From Osedax fenrisi (lineage: Eukaryota; Annelida; Polychaeta; Sabellida; Siboglinidae): a DNA stretch of 64,000 nt. Where the stretch lies: contig OZ025240.1 of assembly GCA_964019155.1 (NCBI GenBank), positions 36,188,269 to 36,252,268 on the forward strand, written 5' to 3'. The stretch's first letter is position 1. Each line of letters starts with the position of its first letter. Made by a program: the position numbers and the translations under genes. This document shows positions 12,101 to 36,671 of this stretch, piece after piece. Under the pieces are notes generated by a model, which saw only the letters and a program-made list of their open reading frames with translations, searched no databases and was not told the origin of the DNA.

Positions 12101-12763
12101 ATTTTTATATAATTAATCGTATTACTACAATATAAAATACAATATAAACATGAATTATATAGAATATACAAAATTAAATAATTCAAGTAAATATATAATT
12201 AAAAGTAGTTTAATGCTTTAAAGATCGAGAATTGTTGTAAATAATTATGGGTCTATATAGTTCTCGTTCTGCTATTTTCTAACGAATTAAACGAATTAAA
12301 TCTACGCAATTTTGCCAATTATTAAACATAATAAATTATTTAAATAAGTATCCAAATAAGTATCCATACTTATAATAAATGTAATTATAATAGATAAATT
12401 AAAATATTATTTGAATTTGAAATTTTTGTTTATTTACATTATTTTTTATTTCCGCTGTCAGTTATTAGTAACTACGACAATTTAAACCCGCGTCGTGTGA
12501 ACACTCATGTTTTTTAAATACTGGACCGAAAAATTTCGGTCCAGCATTTGTTCGTACGATAAGCAAAACACGGATCGTGTGAACACCCTATATGGCTGTT
12601 TTCAGGATCGTTACTATTATTACATCCAATTTACGAAGTAAACTATACTTATCCATTCACACATACACACACACACACACACACAGAAATGATTGCTACA
12701 GTGGTAACATTCTTCATGATATGGCTGGCTATCCTCTATGACATCTTCATCAGGAAAGTGTGA
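4969..12763 (+). CDS. GT31 beta-1,3-glycosyltransferase, copy 2 (complete, 8 exons, 360 aa)
   Basis: Exons 4969-5088, 5765-5879, 6356-6516, 6941-7108, 8161-8291, 8559-8691, 8980-9157, 12687-12763; phases join without a break. The ATG at 4969 is the first in frame after a stop. Residues 10-30 form the type II signal anchor. Family motifs follow: NTIRETW near 98-104, LKTDDDSFN with the DDD triad at 180-182, GGYCF, the YPTYCAGPAYIVS block and MEDVFITG near 265-272. The length fits beta-3-GalT/GnT enzymes (about 330-400 aa). Predicted Golgi-membrane UDP-sugar-dependent transferase; sugar and acceptor unknown. Donors are GTATGT, GTCGGT, GTTCGC, GTTATG, GTACGT, GTTAGT, GTTAGC. Oddities: donor or exon-end copies follow exons 1, 2 and 6, and a separate last exon encodes a C-terminal TM helix. 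If exon 7 is not spliced, the protein would instead stop at 9162 (TAG) without the second helix. Confidence 0.92.
5065..5235 (+). repeat. Tandem array duplicating the exon-1 donor of GT31 copy 2
   Basis: About four units of 41-52 bp. Each carries the last ~21 nt of exon 1 (GCTATACCCATCTATATACAG or variant) and the start of the intron (GTATGTACATATGTATACG or variant). Donor-like sites fall at 5089 (GTATGT, used in the model), 5130 (GTAAGT), 5171 (GTATGT) and 5223 (GTAATA). Confidence 0.85.
5893..5950 (+). repeat. Short tandem repeat in GT31 copy 2 intron 2
   Basis: Two to three imperfect ~23-bp units built on AGTATCGGTATAG lie between the genuine exon-2 donor (5880) and the copy of the exon end at 5966-6018. 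Confidence 0.6.
5966..6018 (+). repeat. Copy of the 3' end of GT31 copy 2 exon 2 with its donor
   Basis: About 48 bp repeat 5837-5884 with 7 mismatches, including the donor context CAAG|GTCGG (copy donor at 6011). Five of the seven differences are silent in the exon frame; the other two give Ile to Leu and Cys to Trp. The nearest upstream acceptor-like site (CTACTAG, after 5952) would need a different phase from the one supplied by exon 1. Confidence 0.75.
7243..7525 (-). mobile_element. tRNA-derived SINE, copy 1 (reverse)
   Basis: Reverse-orientation copy of the dispersed family. Its tail starts at TTGTTATTTTTATTTGG, followed by CATCCAGGAACTTAGATGAA, CTTCGAAGCCGCTCTC and the diverged tRNA-like head near 7470-7525. 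It lies in the intron after GT31 copy 2 exon 4. Confidence 0.75.
8683..8760 (+). repeat. Duplicated donor region of GT31 copy 2 exon 6
   Basis: The block GGAGAAGTTAGTCTA-type (GAGAAGTTAGTCTA at 8687 and again at 8738) recurs 51 bp downstream, so donor GTTAGT occurs at 8692 and 8743. The intervening 51 nt are open in the exon frame. Confidence 0.8.
9880..11612. mobile_element. Non-autonomous hAT-like element with 8-bp TSD
   Basis: Starts CAGGGTTGAT and ends with its inverse ATCAACCCTG, flanked on both sides by the perfect 8-bp duplication ATAATAAT (9872-9879 and 11613-11620). The ends contain repeated GGTTTTTACGG/AAAAACCG motifs, and a second CAGGGTTGATGG end occurs inside at 10240 with a matching inverse end near 11191, suggesting internal duplication or nesting. 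No transposase ORF. CAGGG ends and 8-bp TSDs are hAT hallmarks. It lies in the last intron of GT31 copy 2. Confidence 0.82.
10808..11039. mobile_element. Nested MITE with TTAA target site
   Basis: Sits inside the hAT-like element, bordered by TTAA at 10804-10807 and 11040-11043. The ends are imperfect inverted repeats (GCAGCGATCACATAT at the left, ATATGTGAACGCAGC at the right), and the interior repeats TTTGCTGCAAA and GCTGCGATTTTGCAG motifs. The TTAA site is as in piggyBac-type insertions; no coding capacity. Confidence 0.65.
11891..12588. mobile_element. TA-inserting MITE, family A copy 1
   Basis: Terminal inverted repeats starting GGGTGTTCACAC, flanked by TA. Subterminal inverted motifs GCTGGACCGAA / TTCGGTCCAGC and the pair GTTTTGCTTGTCGTA / TACGATAAGCAAAAC sit at the two ends. 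Near-identical to the element at 22883-23398. No transposase ORF. Confidence 0.82.
12687..12763 (+). CDS. Last exon of GT31 copy 2: C-terminal transmembrane helix
   Basis: A (CA)n tract ends in an acceptor CACAG followed by two bases, then an ATG-initiated open stretch of 24 codons to TGA (12761-12763). The hydrophobic segment starts IATVVTFFMIWLAIL and ends with the basic tail FIRKV. The two leading bases complete the codon begun by the single base left at 9157 (AAA, Lys), so phase matches the GTTAGC donor of exon 7. The 3.5-kb intron it crosses contains two transposon insertions. Position and type match the terminal exon of copy 1. Confidence 0.65.
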
Positions 12764-15364
12764 TCACTGGAGATAACAGAGTATACAACTGAACAATAAT
12801 GCATTCTCTATTGTTATATATTACCTATTAATATCTACTTTATATCATATGTGTGTTTATAGTTTTATTTTAATCTATGTATTATTTATATGATGTTTGT
12901 ATTTAAATTATTATATATCATAGTGATAATTATGTATATATATTTATTTATTTTTAATAAATGTTATACAATTATTTAATATTATTCATTATTATATTTT
13001 TATTTATAGATTTGACATCCTTCATATATATATATATATATAATTATATATTCAAATTCTCATATAAGTATTTAATGTGCATACATTTTTAATATAATCA
13101 TTGAAATTATATTAGTAACATAAATAAATGATTAGTTGAATTACTACTAAATGCATATTGATAATTGAATAATATACATATATACTTTTTGCATCAATTA
13201 CTTGCCATTTTAAATTAAAATGTATAATATTAATCCCCCGATAGTAATAACATACATCACATTCATAAATCTATGAATATATATTATAGAATAGATATGT
13301 GTTAGTGCATAGTAATCAATGTATTAATTATTATATCCTCTTTTTATGAAAATTGTTTTACTTCCTATTTTCATTATTCCTCTATTTTAAACTTAATAAT
13401 TAAATAAATATGAACTTATTTAATAATTTAAAATAGAAATTTATAATTTATTCAAAGATTTTACTAAGCAAAAATATAACACTGCCTATCTATGCACTGT
13501 AATTAATGAATATGTAGGTTTCCGGCTGTAGTATATGAATCACTGAAATAGATTTAGATTTGGTGCATTTCTATACAATAATGTTGTCATTGCTCTATTA
13601 AATTACATGCAATATAAATTAGCTTTTACTTACTAAATATATACTTAAAAATCTACTTAAAAATCAACCTATCATATTGCTTTGTTATATATTAGTAACG
13701 AACACTTAGTTTTAATCATATAAATAATAATTTAAAGCATACTATTTTACAATGTAAAAGTATATATTTTAATATGAATTTATATTATAAACAACACATA
13801 GTTACGAAAATTGACTCTATATAGGTGGCGATGTTGATTTTTATATACAAAATCGAATTACATGATTTCACGTGAGTGTTATATCATTCCTTATAAAAAT
13901 CATTGATGTAATTTTTATAATGTAAATATTTTAGATTCACATGGGAATTATTAAAAAGAATTATATATCAATTTATTCAAAATATAAATTCAATTTCTAT
14001 TTTACAAAATATATTTTATAATTATATAATGAATTTATCCATATATGTTTATGTTATTTTGATATAGTTATAGTAAAATATTTATAAATTATGAGATTGG
14101 AAAAAATTTTATTATTGTAAAATAAATAAATAATTTAGTAAATAGCAGTTGAGTTATAATTATTTATTTTTAAAATGAAATAATTGAGTTATTAATATTT
14201 ATATTAAACATATATGATATTATAATTTTATATAGCAATTTATTTTATGGAATACAAATGAAATAAGAAAGCTTCAAATTTGTCGATGGAAATAAATATG
14301 TAAATATAATATAAGCATAATTCAAAAATATTTCAATCAAATAATGCCAATGTTATCAAGGATTTGTAAAACAAAGATATATCACATTTATATGTACATG
14401 AAATAACAAGTTTGAAATATACGTGGCAATATTATCATTTTAAATAATTTTAAAAGCGAATTATCAAAGTATTGTTACATAATAATTAAGCTTATTACAA
14501 ATTATGTAAAAAATTTCAAATTAAAAATGTAATTCTGAATTATTGAAATTGTATTTCTCGAATATGGCTTTATATTTTAAGAAAAATTGTTCTTATTATA
14601 AAATAAATTTATATTCTTAAAACAAACAATAAATGTACATAACTTTTCATTTATAATAGTGATATTTTTCAAATGTACATGTTTATAAATATAAACTAAA
14701 AATAGAATTAGAAATAAATAGTTATGCATACAGATGGCCAATTTTTCATTAATTTTACAAATTCATTAAAAGTGATATATCTTTGCTTAGAAAAATTCTT
14801 GTATATATACAGGGATTATTATAGTTGGTACTATGACATACTACTACATAGTATATGGTATGGTCTAGATATTAGGTCAATTTTATTTTGATTAAGGCGT
14901 ATTATATTGTAGAGGATAGTATACTTCATTAGTGATACTTAAATAATATAAATTTATTATTTATATTTTATATATTATATATTCATATATATATATATAT
15001 ATATATAGATAATTGTATTGTCAACGTGTCAATTCTATCTTCTTTTAGGCTAGCTATCGAAACATGATGTGTTCAATGGAAGGTAGTTATAGTATTTATT
15101 AAAACAACATACGATAAAAAACATAATTTATCAAAACAAACATTTCTCGTATATAAATAAATATATATATATATATATATATTTGTTACTGTTAGCCTAG
15201 TAGATGCTATGTCCACTCCTTCTCATCATAGCCTAGTTTCTCCTATTACCACTATACATATGTTTCAGAACACTCCACTTTATCTAAACTTTAATATTAT
15301 TGCAAACATATAATTTATATAATATATATATGAAACTATATAGTTGTGTGAAATACACTTATAT

Positions 15365-15434
<70 letters not shown>

Positions 15435-15634
15435 ATATAACTTATATTTAGTATAAACATATATATATATATAATGTATGGAATTTATAATGTATAAATT
15501 ACACAAAATACAAAAATAAATACGTATATATTATGACATAATTCATACTAATTTCTATTTTACTCTGAATAATTATGTATATCTATGTATCCCTGTGTGT
15601 GTGTGTATCTCTATGTAGGTGTGTGTTAGCATCT

Positions 15635-15769
15635 TAGAGTGTGCTTTCACGGTAAATAAAATCATCGCAGATGTTAAACTCTACGACAACCACCTTTTCA
15701 TTGAGTCGTAGAAATAAGATGAAATGTACGAGTACGATTTATGGTTATTTACTGTGTAAATACACACTT
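15635..15769. mobile_element. Small MITE-like inverted repeat
   Basis: Imperfect terminal inverted repeats: AGTGTGCTTTCACGGTAAAT at the left pairs with ATTTACTGTGTAAATACACACT at the right with a few mismatches. Internal CTACGAC/GTCGTAG arms also pair. No coding capacity; boundaries approximate. Confidence 0.45.
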
Positions 15770-16266
15770 ATAGTATATATTCTATTCTAAATTATCTAGT
15801 ATTTATAGCATATAAATAAATAAATAGATCTACTTTAAAAATAAATATTCTGTTAGTGGTTTCGGTTTATTAATGATAATGTGTACTACTATTGATGATA
15901 TTCTGTAAGCAATTATTACTAATGTTCATATTATTACATTTGTTAACATCAAATAAAGTTTATATAGATATATTATTATATTAATGAGTGATAGAATAAG
16001 TATATATCAATATAATCTAAACACAAAGTAGTGCGTTGACAAATAGCCAACTAGTACTTACAAACATGCCTAACAGTGAGATCACAGCACTACTACAATG
16101 TTGATGAACACATCAGCAATTGTGTGAGGAGGTATGTGCATCTATATAACTGAATATACACTGGATATACTAATACCCCGATTATATAATATTTATCATT
16201 GTAGGAGATAATAATCTATGGAAAATTGATAATCTATGGAAAATTGATATCTATATCTATAAAAAA

Positions 16267-16303
<37 letters not shown>

Positions 16304-16769
16304 CAATCTCTACATAACTGAATAATATTCACACATATAAATAATGGTAAATTACTTAGTATATAAAGGACTAAAGACAATATTCGCTCACAATGTCAGC
16401 ATTAGCGATATTCATAGATACATAATATGTGTGATCTATAAAGGAGGCGATTATTCTCGCCGAGTGTGGCCTCACATTAAAGCTGAGTGCTTAAAAAGTG
16501 CGAGAAACCAATCAAATGCTCGCGTTATTGTTACATTATTGTATATCTTAATTACGTACACTTTATGCCTATAATTGCATTGGATGTAAAACTATATATG
16601 TAATCAGATATACAATACATAGATAGCGCTGCGTTTAATAGCCTAAATATAGTGCTAGGAAAGAAACGTTGTTAGAAATAGTCTTAATGGATTCTATTAG
16701 AATTTATTCTATAAAGATTGTATTTTCATACATGCATGCAAAATTACATAAATTCATATACATACACAC

Positions 16770-17058
16770 GTACACACAAGTTGTAGGATGTGGTTTCATA
16801 TCCCTTCAGAACCAATAAAATAAGTGTAAACAAATATTTAGAAGTGATCTTAATATATATATATAATTGTGCAAAAAAATATTTAATATAAACATTATTC
16901 AAAAAATTATACCTTTAATTAAAATAATGATTGTATCTCGTTAAAATAAGGATGATATTAGTGCAACTTCGAAAGGTCATTAGAGTCATATGGTTATAAG
17001 TGAAAACTTTATCTTTTGTAGATGAGATGAAAGTATTCCACCAAATAACAATAACACA
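16770..17058 (+). mobile_element. tRNA-derived SINE, copy 2 (forward)
   Basis: Contains the B-box-like GTGGTTTCATATCCC, the body motif TTAGAAGTGATCTT, CATATGGTTATAAGTGAAAA and a tail CCACCAAATAACAATAACAC ending about 105 bp from symplekin exon 14, in antisense to that gene. Confidence 0.72.
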
Positions 17059-17165
17059 CATACATATATAAACACACATACATATATAAACACATACATA
17101 TTTAAACACATACATGTATAAACACATACATATATAAACATACACTTCACACATGCTGTACTAAC

Positions 17166-30475
<13,310 letters not shown>

Positions 30476-31512
30476 ATTTATCAAATTCAAATAAACTCTA
30501 ATTAAAGTAAATATAAAAATTATAATAATTATAAATACATTATTATTTCAAATTTTATATTATCAAAACAATTTTATTTACAGTCTTTGATATAATAAAA
30601 TATATATTTATTAAGATTAAACATACATAAATATTATTTAAATTGGTGTAAAAATATACTATACTATTATATTGTATTATTAATAATAATATATGTATTA
30701 CTATAAAATAGATTATGTTTCATATAGATAAAACAAATATTTGTTAGGGTCAGATTCCAAACATGCAGGTTTAACCTTTGGTTGAAAAGTTCAAACAAAT
30801 GTATAATTTTGTAAAGAAATATTTTATATATCTTCAACAATTTGTCATAATTGCACTATAATTAAGGTATCAACATTATTATTATCTCATTAGTATATAA
30901 ATTAATATTATATTTTTTATTTTTGATGTTGTAAGCATTTGAAAATATATAAATACATTCATATAATACATAAAAGTATTTATACACTTAATTTTAAAAT
31001 TAAATAATATATTATTTACAAAATTATATCTTCTTATATCATTATTGTTATGGCTACACTAATATATATGTATATAATGAATTTCAATTTACATTTGATT
31101 TAATAAAACAAACTAAAATGATAACATCTCAATTACAAACAAAATATATGTTACCACTATTGATAAAATAAAACTTCTTATAAAAGTTAAACTTATTAAA
31201 AGTATTGAAAGTATTTAATACTGTATTATAATTATTATAATATTATTTATTAAATTATTAACTTATTATAGTATTTAGCCAGAACGAAATATAATATATA
31301 TTTATAAATATAATACTATACGGTATATACCTGTATAATATAGTTTATTACTAACTTAGTAACTAAGTAACTAAGTGAATTATTATAATAATACTAGTAT
31401 ACTAAGTATACTGTATACTTAGTTACTACTAAGTTAGTATACTAGTATTATTATAATTATTATACTAAGTAAAATAATGATTATTATACTATTATTATAA
31501 TACTAGTTATAG

Positions 31513-31705
31513 TTATTTTATTTTGGAAGAGTCATTTCATCCCATCCAGGAACTTATATGAAGTTTTCACTTGTTAAATATGGCCATAACATCCATTTGA
31601 AACAGCTATCATATCAATACATCCATGGTTTTAACGATTTGTATACACAATTATGTACGATCAATTCTAAATAATATTTTAAGATCTGATTTATTGGTAA
31701 TTATA
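31513..31705 (-). mobile_element. tRNA-derived SINE, copy 3 (reverse, headless)
   Basis: Matches the body and tail end of the family (CATCCCATCCAGGAACTTAT, CATCCATGGTTTTAACGA) in reverse orientation and stops before the tRNA-like head. Diverged. Confidence 0.68.
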
Positions 31706-32006
31706 TAAATTTAAAACTAATCCAACACCTATATGGTACTTATTTTCTAACTAACCTACTACATGTAGTTATACATATTATTATAGTAATATAAGTACAC
31801 TATTGTATTATGTATATAGTAATATATCTATCGTAGTATATTAAAATAGAAATTCGGACTATAGTGAACTAAATGCTAGAATTCACTTAGTTCAACTAAA
31901 GTTCCTACTTTAGTCAAAATCAAATTATTAAAACTTATTGTATTACTAAAAACAAATCTTTACTTACTTATACTTTTTATATAAATACCTTCGTTATTTT
32001 AAACTA

Positions 32007-32279
32007 CCTGAATAGCACAGTTGGCTAAGGCATCAGATACACAGACCTGTATAGGATTCGGGTTCAATCCCCGCCAAAACAAATAAATTGTGTCTTAAAA
32101 TTTAGAAGTGATCTATATTATCATGTATACAAAATGATCGACCCTCTTTAAAACCATGGATGCCTTAACACGAGAGTGGCTTCGAAGTGATATTAGATCT
32201 ATTTATATATATAAGTATAAAGTTCATCTAAGTTATTGTACTGATGAAAGAACTCCAGCAAAATAACAATAACAATATA
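32007..32279 (+). mobile_element. tRNA-derived SINE, copy 4 (best-preserved tRNA-like head)
   Basis: The head contains A-box-like TTGGCTAAGGCATCAGA and B-box GGGTTCAATCCCC at typical pol III spacing. The body has TTTAGAAGTGATCT, ACCATGGATGCCTTAACACG and CGGCTTCGAAG-type motifs, and the tail is AAAATAACAATAACAAT. It is the reference copy for this family. Confidence 0.85.
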
Positions 32280-34680
32280 AACATGATATACATGCAGAGA
32301 TTCATAATCTATATTTAAACTATTGCCATGTAATATATATTCCGATATTATCATTAGCACCGTCTATAGTTGAATTATACACTTAGTGTTTACAAATATT
32401 TACTTTTAGTCGAGATACAACAGTAATTCCTTAATAGATATGATATTTACAAAAATAAAATTTACTATAACTTTTAACTTATTATTAACAACTAAATTAA
32501 TGTGCACTGCTATATATGGTTAATTAGTCATTACTACAAATTGAATGATTCACATTTACTTGTTATTTAACAATAAACAAGTCAATTAATAAACTGCTTA
32601 TATGCATAAAGGACTAAAATATAAACTAATATTTAATATTAACCCTTATTAATACATTTAGGTAACTGGAGGAAGTCGGCACATATACATAAGTTATAAT
32701 TAGAACGCCTGCCACAATATAATATCGGCTATATTATTATATGTGTCGACAAATCACTATTGATTATATGTGCTGATATTTGATTGTTTCAGACTTTCTA
32801 ATTATAAGCTAATTATATATGAGTTTAAATATGTCGACTTTCTCCTGTAACTAACATATCTGCAGATATGTGTGCTATCAATATTTAGTAGGTTTACTTT
32901 TTGATTGTTTTCATATTGTTATATTTATATGTGAATATTTGAAATAAATATACATGTATATAAACCTGTGTATATAATAAACGTAATCAGATACAGATGC
33001 CACAATGCCTACTTTTTCTCAGTTAAATTCACATTATTATGAATACCTACACAAAAGTAGATAGATAACATGAACTGTGTACATCTATATAAATATACAC
33101 CATTATTGAGAAATATTTACATAAATATATACTAATATATATATATATATGCAATTGTTTATATTTGCAATTGTTTATTGTTTGTTTACTCATGTATATT
33201 TACAAGTGCCTAGTCTATTTATAATACTAGTCAGGCAGTTGACATCTTACACGGGTGATTAGTTAACACATTCACCAAGTAAGTGATCTACCTATCTACC
33301 TATCTACCTACCTACATAGATATCAATACATTGTAATAATAATAATTTATAACTGTATATAAAATGTATATATATATATATATATTATATACATAACTTA
33401 CATTTTTGTGTACACATTTTATTTTTGTGTTTAATAAGATATAGTTTTATATCTATATTAAGTTGGTATCTTGATCTAATCTATTGTGTAATTGAGAAAC
33501 ATAACTCACTCTGTATTCATTGTATGCAATATGTGAGTATTTATGCTTTGATACAGGATACATAATTAATAGTATTCACAATATATGAATGATATTTACG
33601 ATCATGATAATAAACATTAATTTTTGAAGAAAATCCAATAAATCATTATCATTTATTTTTTAATTAATAAATATTTCTAATAGATAATACTTGAGGTAAA
33701 AAATAACATTATAAAGTATTGTTATCATGATACTTATTAATAGATCTAATAATACACATATATATATATATATGCACTATATATGTGTATAATTTATCAA
33801 TGAGTAATGGTATAATGATAGCCAGTATTCAAGTTTATTGCTGATTGGAATGTGTATTCATTATTCAACTAGTGAGTGAATCATATTCATGATTGAAATC
33901 ATCTGTGTATAAAGTAATTAACCACAATATTTGAAATACATCTTGGCAATATGTAATATAAATATTTATATGCGTATGACACTTTTTTAAATGATCTCTT
34001 ATATGTATTCTTTTAAGGATCTCTTTGTATTGTTACTATGCTCTATGCTATTATGACCTAGTTTAGTATTTGTATACGATAATCCTAACAATATTATTAT
34101 ATGATGGATTTCTCTTACCTATCTTTAAATGAACTTATCCTATACCAATAGTTTCTTCCTTTGACATCATATCATTATCTAAATCACAATGCATAACTTT
34201 GTTATTAGTGTTCTGTATTATATCATTATAAAATGAAAAGAAATAATAACATAATAATGACAATTATATTGTTATATTCATTTAATGAATACAGAGAATT
34301 CTTTATGAAATAATTCTCCTGTTTTCTTAATGATTTCTGATAAATAATCACTCATATTCCCCTTGTATATTATATTATGTAAACATTATAATTTTTAGAA
34401 GTTGGATGAATATTATATAATGAAAGTTATTTATATTGTTTGTTGTTGATTTATTATTGATTTTGTTAGTATTACCAAAGCCCGGCTTTGGTATTACTTT
34501 ATTTCTACATTATTATTATTTAAAAATAGCAAAAATCAATTAATAATAATGCCAATTAATTATCAATATAATTTTCTTATACATTTCACTTATCATATTC
34601 TATATTATCATTAATATCTATAAAGAATAATCATCTTTAATGTACAAAGGTTAACATATATTAATTACATTATATTTTTG

Positions 34681-34715
<35 letters not shown>

Positions 34716-35427
34716 CAATAGTATATTCAATTCACAATACATTTGATATATTATATGTATATAATATGTAAGATATATATATATATATAAATATATATAT
34801 ATGATATAATATGTAAAATTACTGAAAATAAAACCAAGTGATAATAACGCAGATTAGATTGAATACCTATACAACATAAAGAAAGGTCAAGGATATAATG
34901 TTAAAAGCCATATAACTATATGCACACACACACCATAGCAAATAGTATATGTACTATGCCATATACGCCATATACGCTATTATGGTATGCCCTGAGGAAC
35001 ATCTTATTGGCAATATGATTTATTGTAAACTATTATGGGTAGTAATAGCTGTAAAAACTGTTCATAAACAATTTAGTAATGGTCAATAATTCTAAGGATA
35101 TATACACATGTTGAAGTAAAATATTTATAACACCATGGAAAATAATAATATTAATATTAGATCGAATAAAGCCCAATACTAAATATCATTATAGTATACT
35201 ATGAAATATTTCTATTCATCTCGATATTTGTAAAACTATAGTTATGTAATATCAATAGTTCCACTATTTATCAACTAGGCTATCATTCATCTTGTATAGT
35301 TAGCATCTATCCTTATATGGTATCTATGCTATGTATAATGAATTATTTAATAGAGAGTACAATCGATATAGGATATTACTATGTGAACTTATACTAACTC
35401 ATATATGCATCTTTAATAGGTTATGAT

Positions 35428-35475
<48 letters not shown>

Positions 35476-35991
35476 TACTAAATAAGTACTAATAGTAACA
35501 TTATTAAGATACTATATTGTAATATATAATATAAATACGTTCATACTACAAGATAGAACAATAGCTAGAATGTTGATCATACATATAGATAGCATCTAGT
35601 AGCCTGCCACATAGTAACCATCTATATTGGGTAAACTAAGGTAATCCTATTAGACTGATTTTAATAAGGCATCATTGTGTGAGAGAAAAACAGAAAGAGA
35701 GAGATAGAGTGTGAGAGATAGAGAGAGAGAATATCACCCATGGGGTGAGCTGTACAATAACTTACTACCTCTCCCTATGATGCATGTTACCTAACCAACC
35801 AGCTCACTTCATCGCTACACTTTACTAGTGTTCCCTATTAATACACAATCAACGTCGTTATATCATCGTTAAGTCAGGCTAATTATCTAATAACGTATGA
35901 TCTCATATACGAAGCATTACCACACGACATAACACGTCTGTAGTTCTAGACCCGCGTATCTCGCCACACAACTAAGTCTCTAAGGAGCATA

Positions 35992-36186
35992 ATGCCTACT
36001 TCGGCTACTACCGGGAATAGGCGAATAAGTAACCCTACCCGGCGTATCAGATTCCCTCGCCGCCACGTCAATATCAATCTACGTTTACGAATACAAATCA
36101 CTACCATTAGAGTTCCACGATATATAGACGATCGTCTTCGACACATCGCTACCATACTAGCAGGCGAATACATATCACATGCATGA
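35992..36186 (+). CDS. Small arginine-rich ORF of unknown function (64 aa)
   Basis: I do not recognise this. It starts MPTSATTGNRR, is strongly basic and arginine-rich, and ends LAGEYISHA. It lies in a rare island of balanced base composition between the symplekin and AGPAT genes, with no intron or homologue that I can name. The opposite strand is also open for 75 codons (35946-36173), so openness alone is weak evidence. It could equally be upstream regulatory or 5' UTR sequence. Confidence 0.25.
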   Translation: MPTSATTGNRRISNPTRRIRFPRRHVNINLRLRIQITTIRVPRYIDDRLRHIATILAGEYISHA

Positions 36187-36487
36187 TAATCATATTTAAC
36201 ATGATAACCCTAAGAAGGTGAGGTTAATTTCATATTCACCTACGCGTATTTTAATTATTTACTACGATCGTTGATTATCGAATGTTTACTCGCCGCACCG
36301 ACATGGATACCACTGACCACCTATACATTACCCCCGGAAGTTATTAGCCCCACTAGCACCACTAGACCCCTCACTTAGGATCAGTGTCAGTCGTAGTATA
36401 GTCATGGTAGTGATGCCATCCTCTAGGGAGAAGTTCTACTAGTGATTGATGACCTGCTCTGATCATTAAAATCAATGTTCATGAAGT

Positions 36488-36558
36488 AGTAGTAGTAGTA
36501 GTAGTAGTAGTGATGGTAGTTGTAGTAGTAGTAGTAGTAGTGATGGTAGTTGTAGTGG
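36488..36558. repeat. Short (GTA)n repeats
   Basis: Two short AGT/GTA runs separated by GATGGTAGTTGTAGTAG, a small relative of the three long trinucleotide arrays. Confidence 0.85.
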
Positions 36559-36640
36559 TAGGTTGATCCTTAGTCTAGGGATCAATAAGTAGGAAGTGTC
36601 ATAACAATTTTTATATACAATCTCTTATATTTAATAGGTT

Positions 36641-36671
<31 letters not shown>

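Larger units (their letters stand above)
12764..17165. other. AT-rich spacer between GT31 copy 2 and the last visible symplekin exon
   Basis: Low-complexity AT-rich DNA with (AT)n tracts (13027-13042, 14988-15006, 15366-15430, 16277-16300), a small inverted-repeat element (15635-15769) and a SINE (16770-17058). I searched the minus strand for continuing symplekin exons and saw none. A 76-codon plus-strand ORF at 16344-16574 has no supporting context. Confidence 0.6.

Noticed and set aside
16344..16574. 76-codon ORF with a hydrophobic C-terminus
   Set aside because: No homology, no splice context and no phase link to a neighbour; the region contains small hairpins and may be a decayed MITE.
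16986..17165. Read-through extension of symplekin exon 14 to a stop near 16986
   Set aside because: The added sequence is translated (CA/TA)n microsatellite and SINE; a GTTAGT donor ends the conserved part.
32007..32090. tRNA gene
   Set aside because: A and B boxes are present, but the stem pairing is poor and the sequence continues into the SINE body found in other copies.
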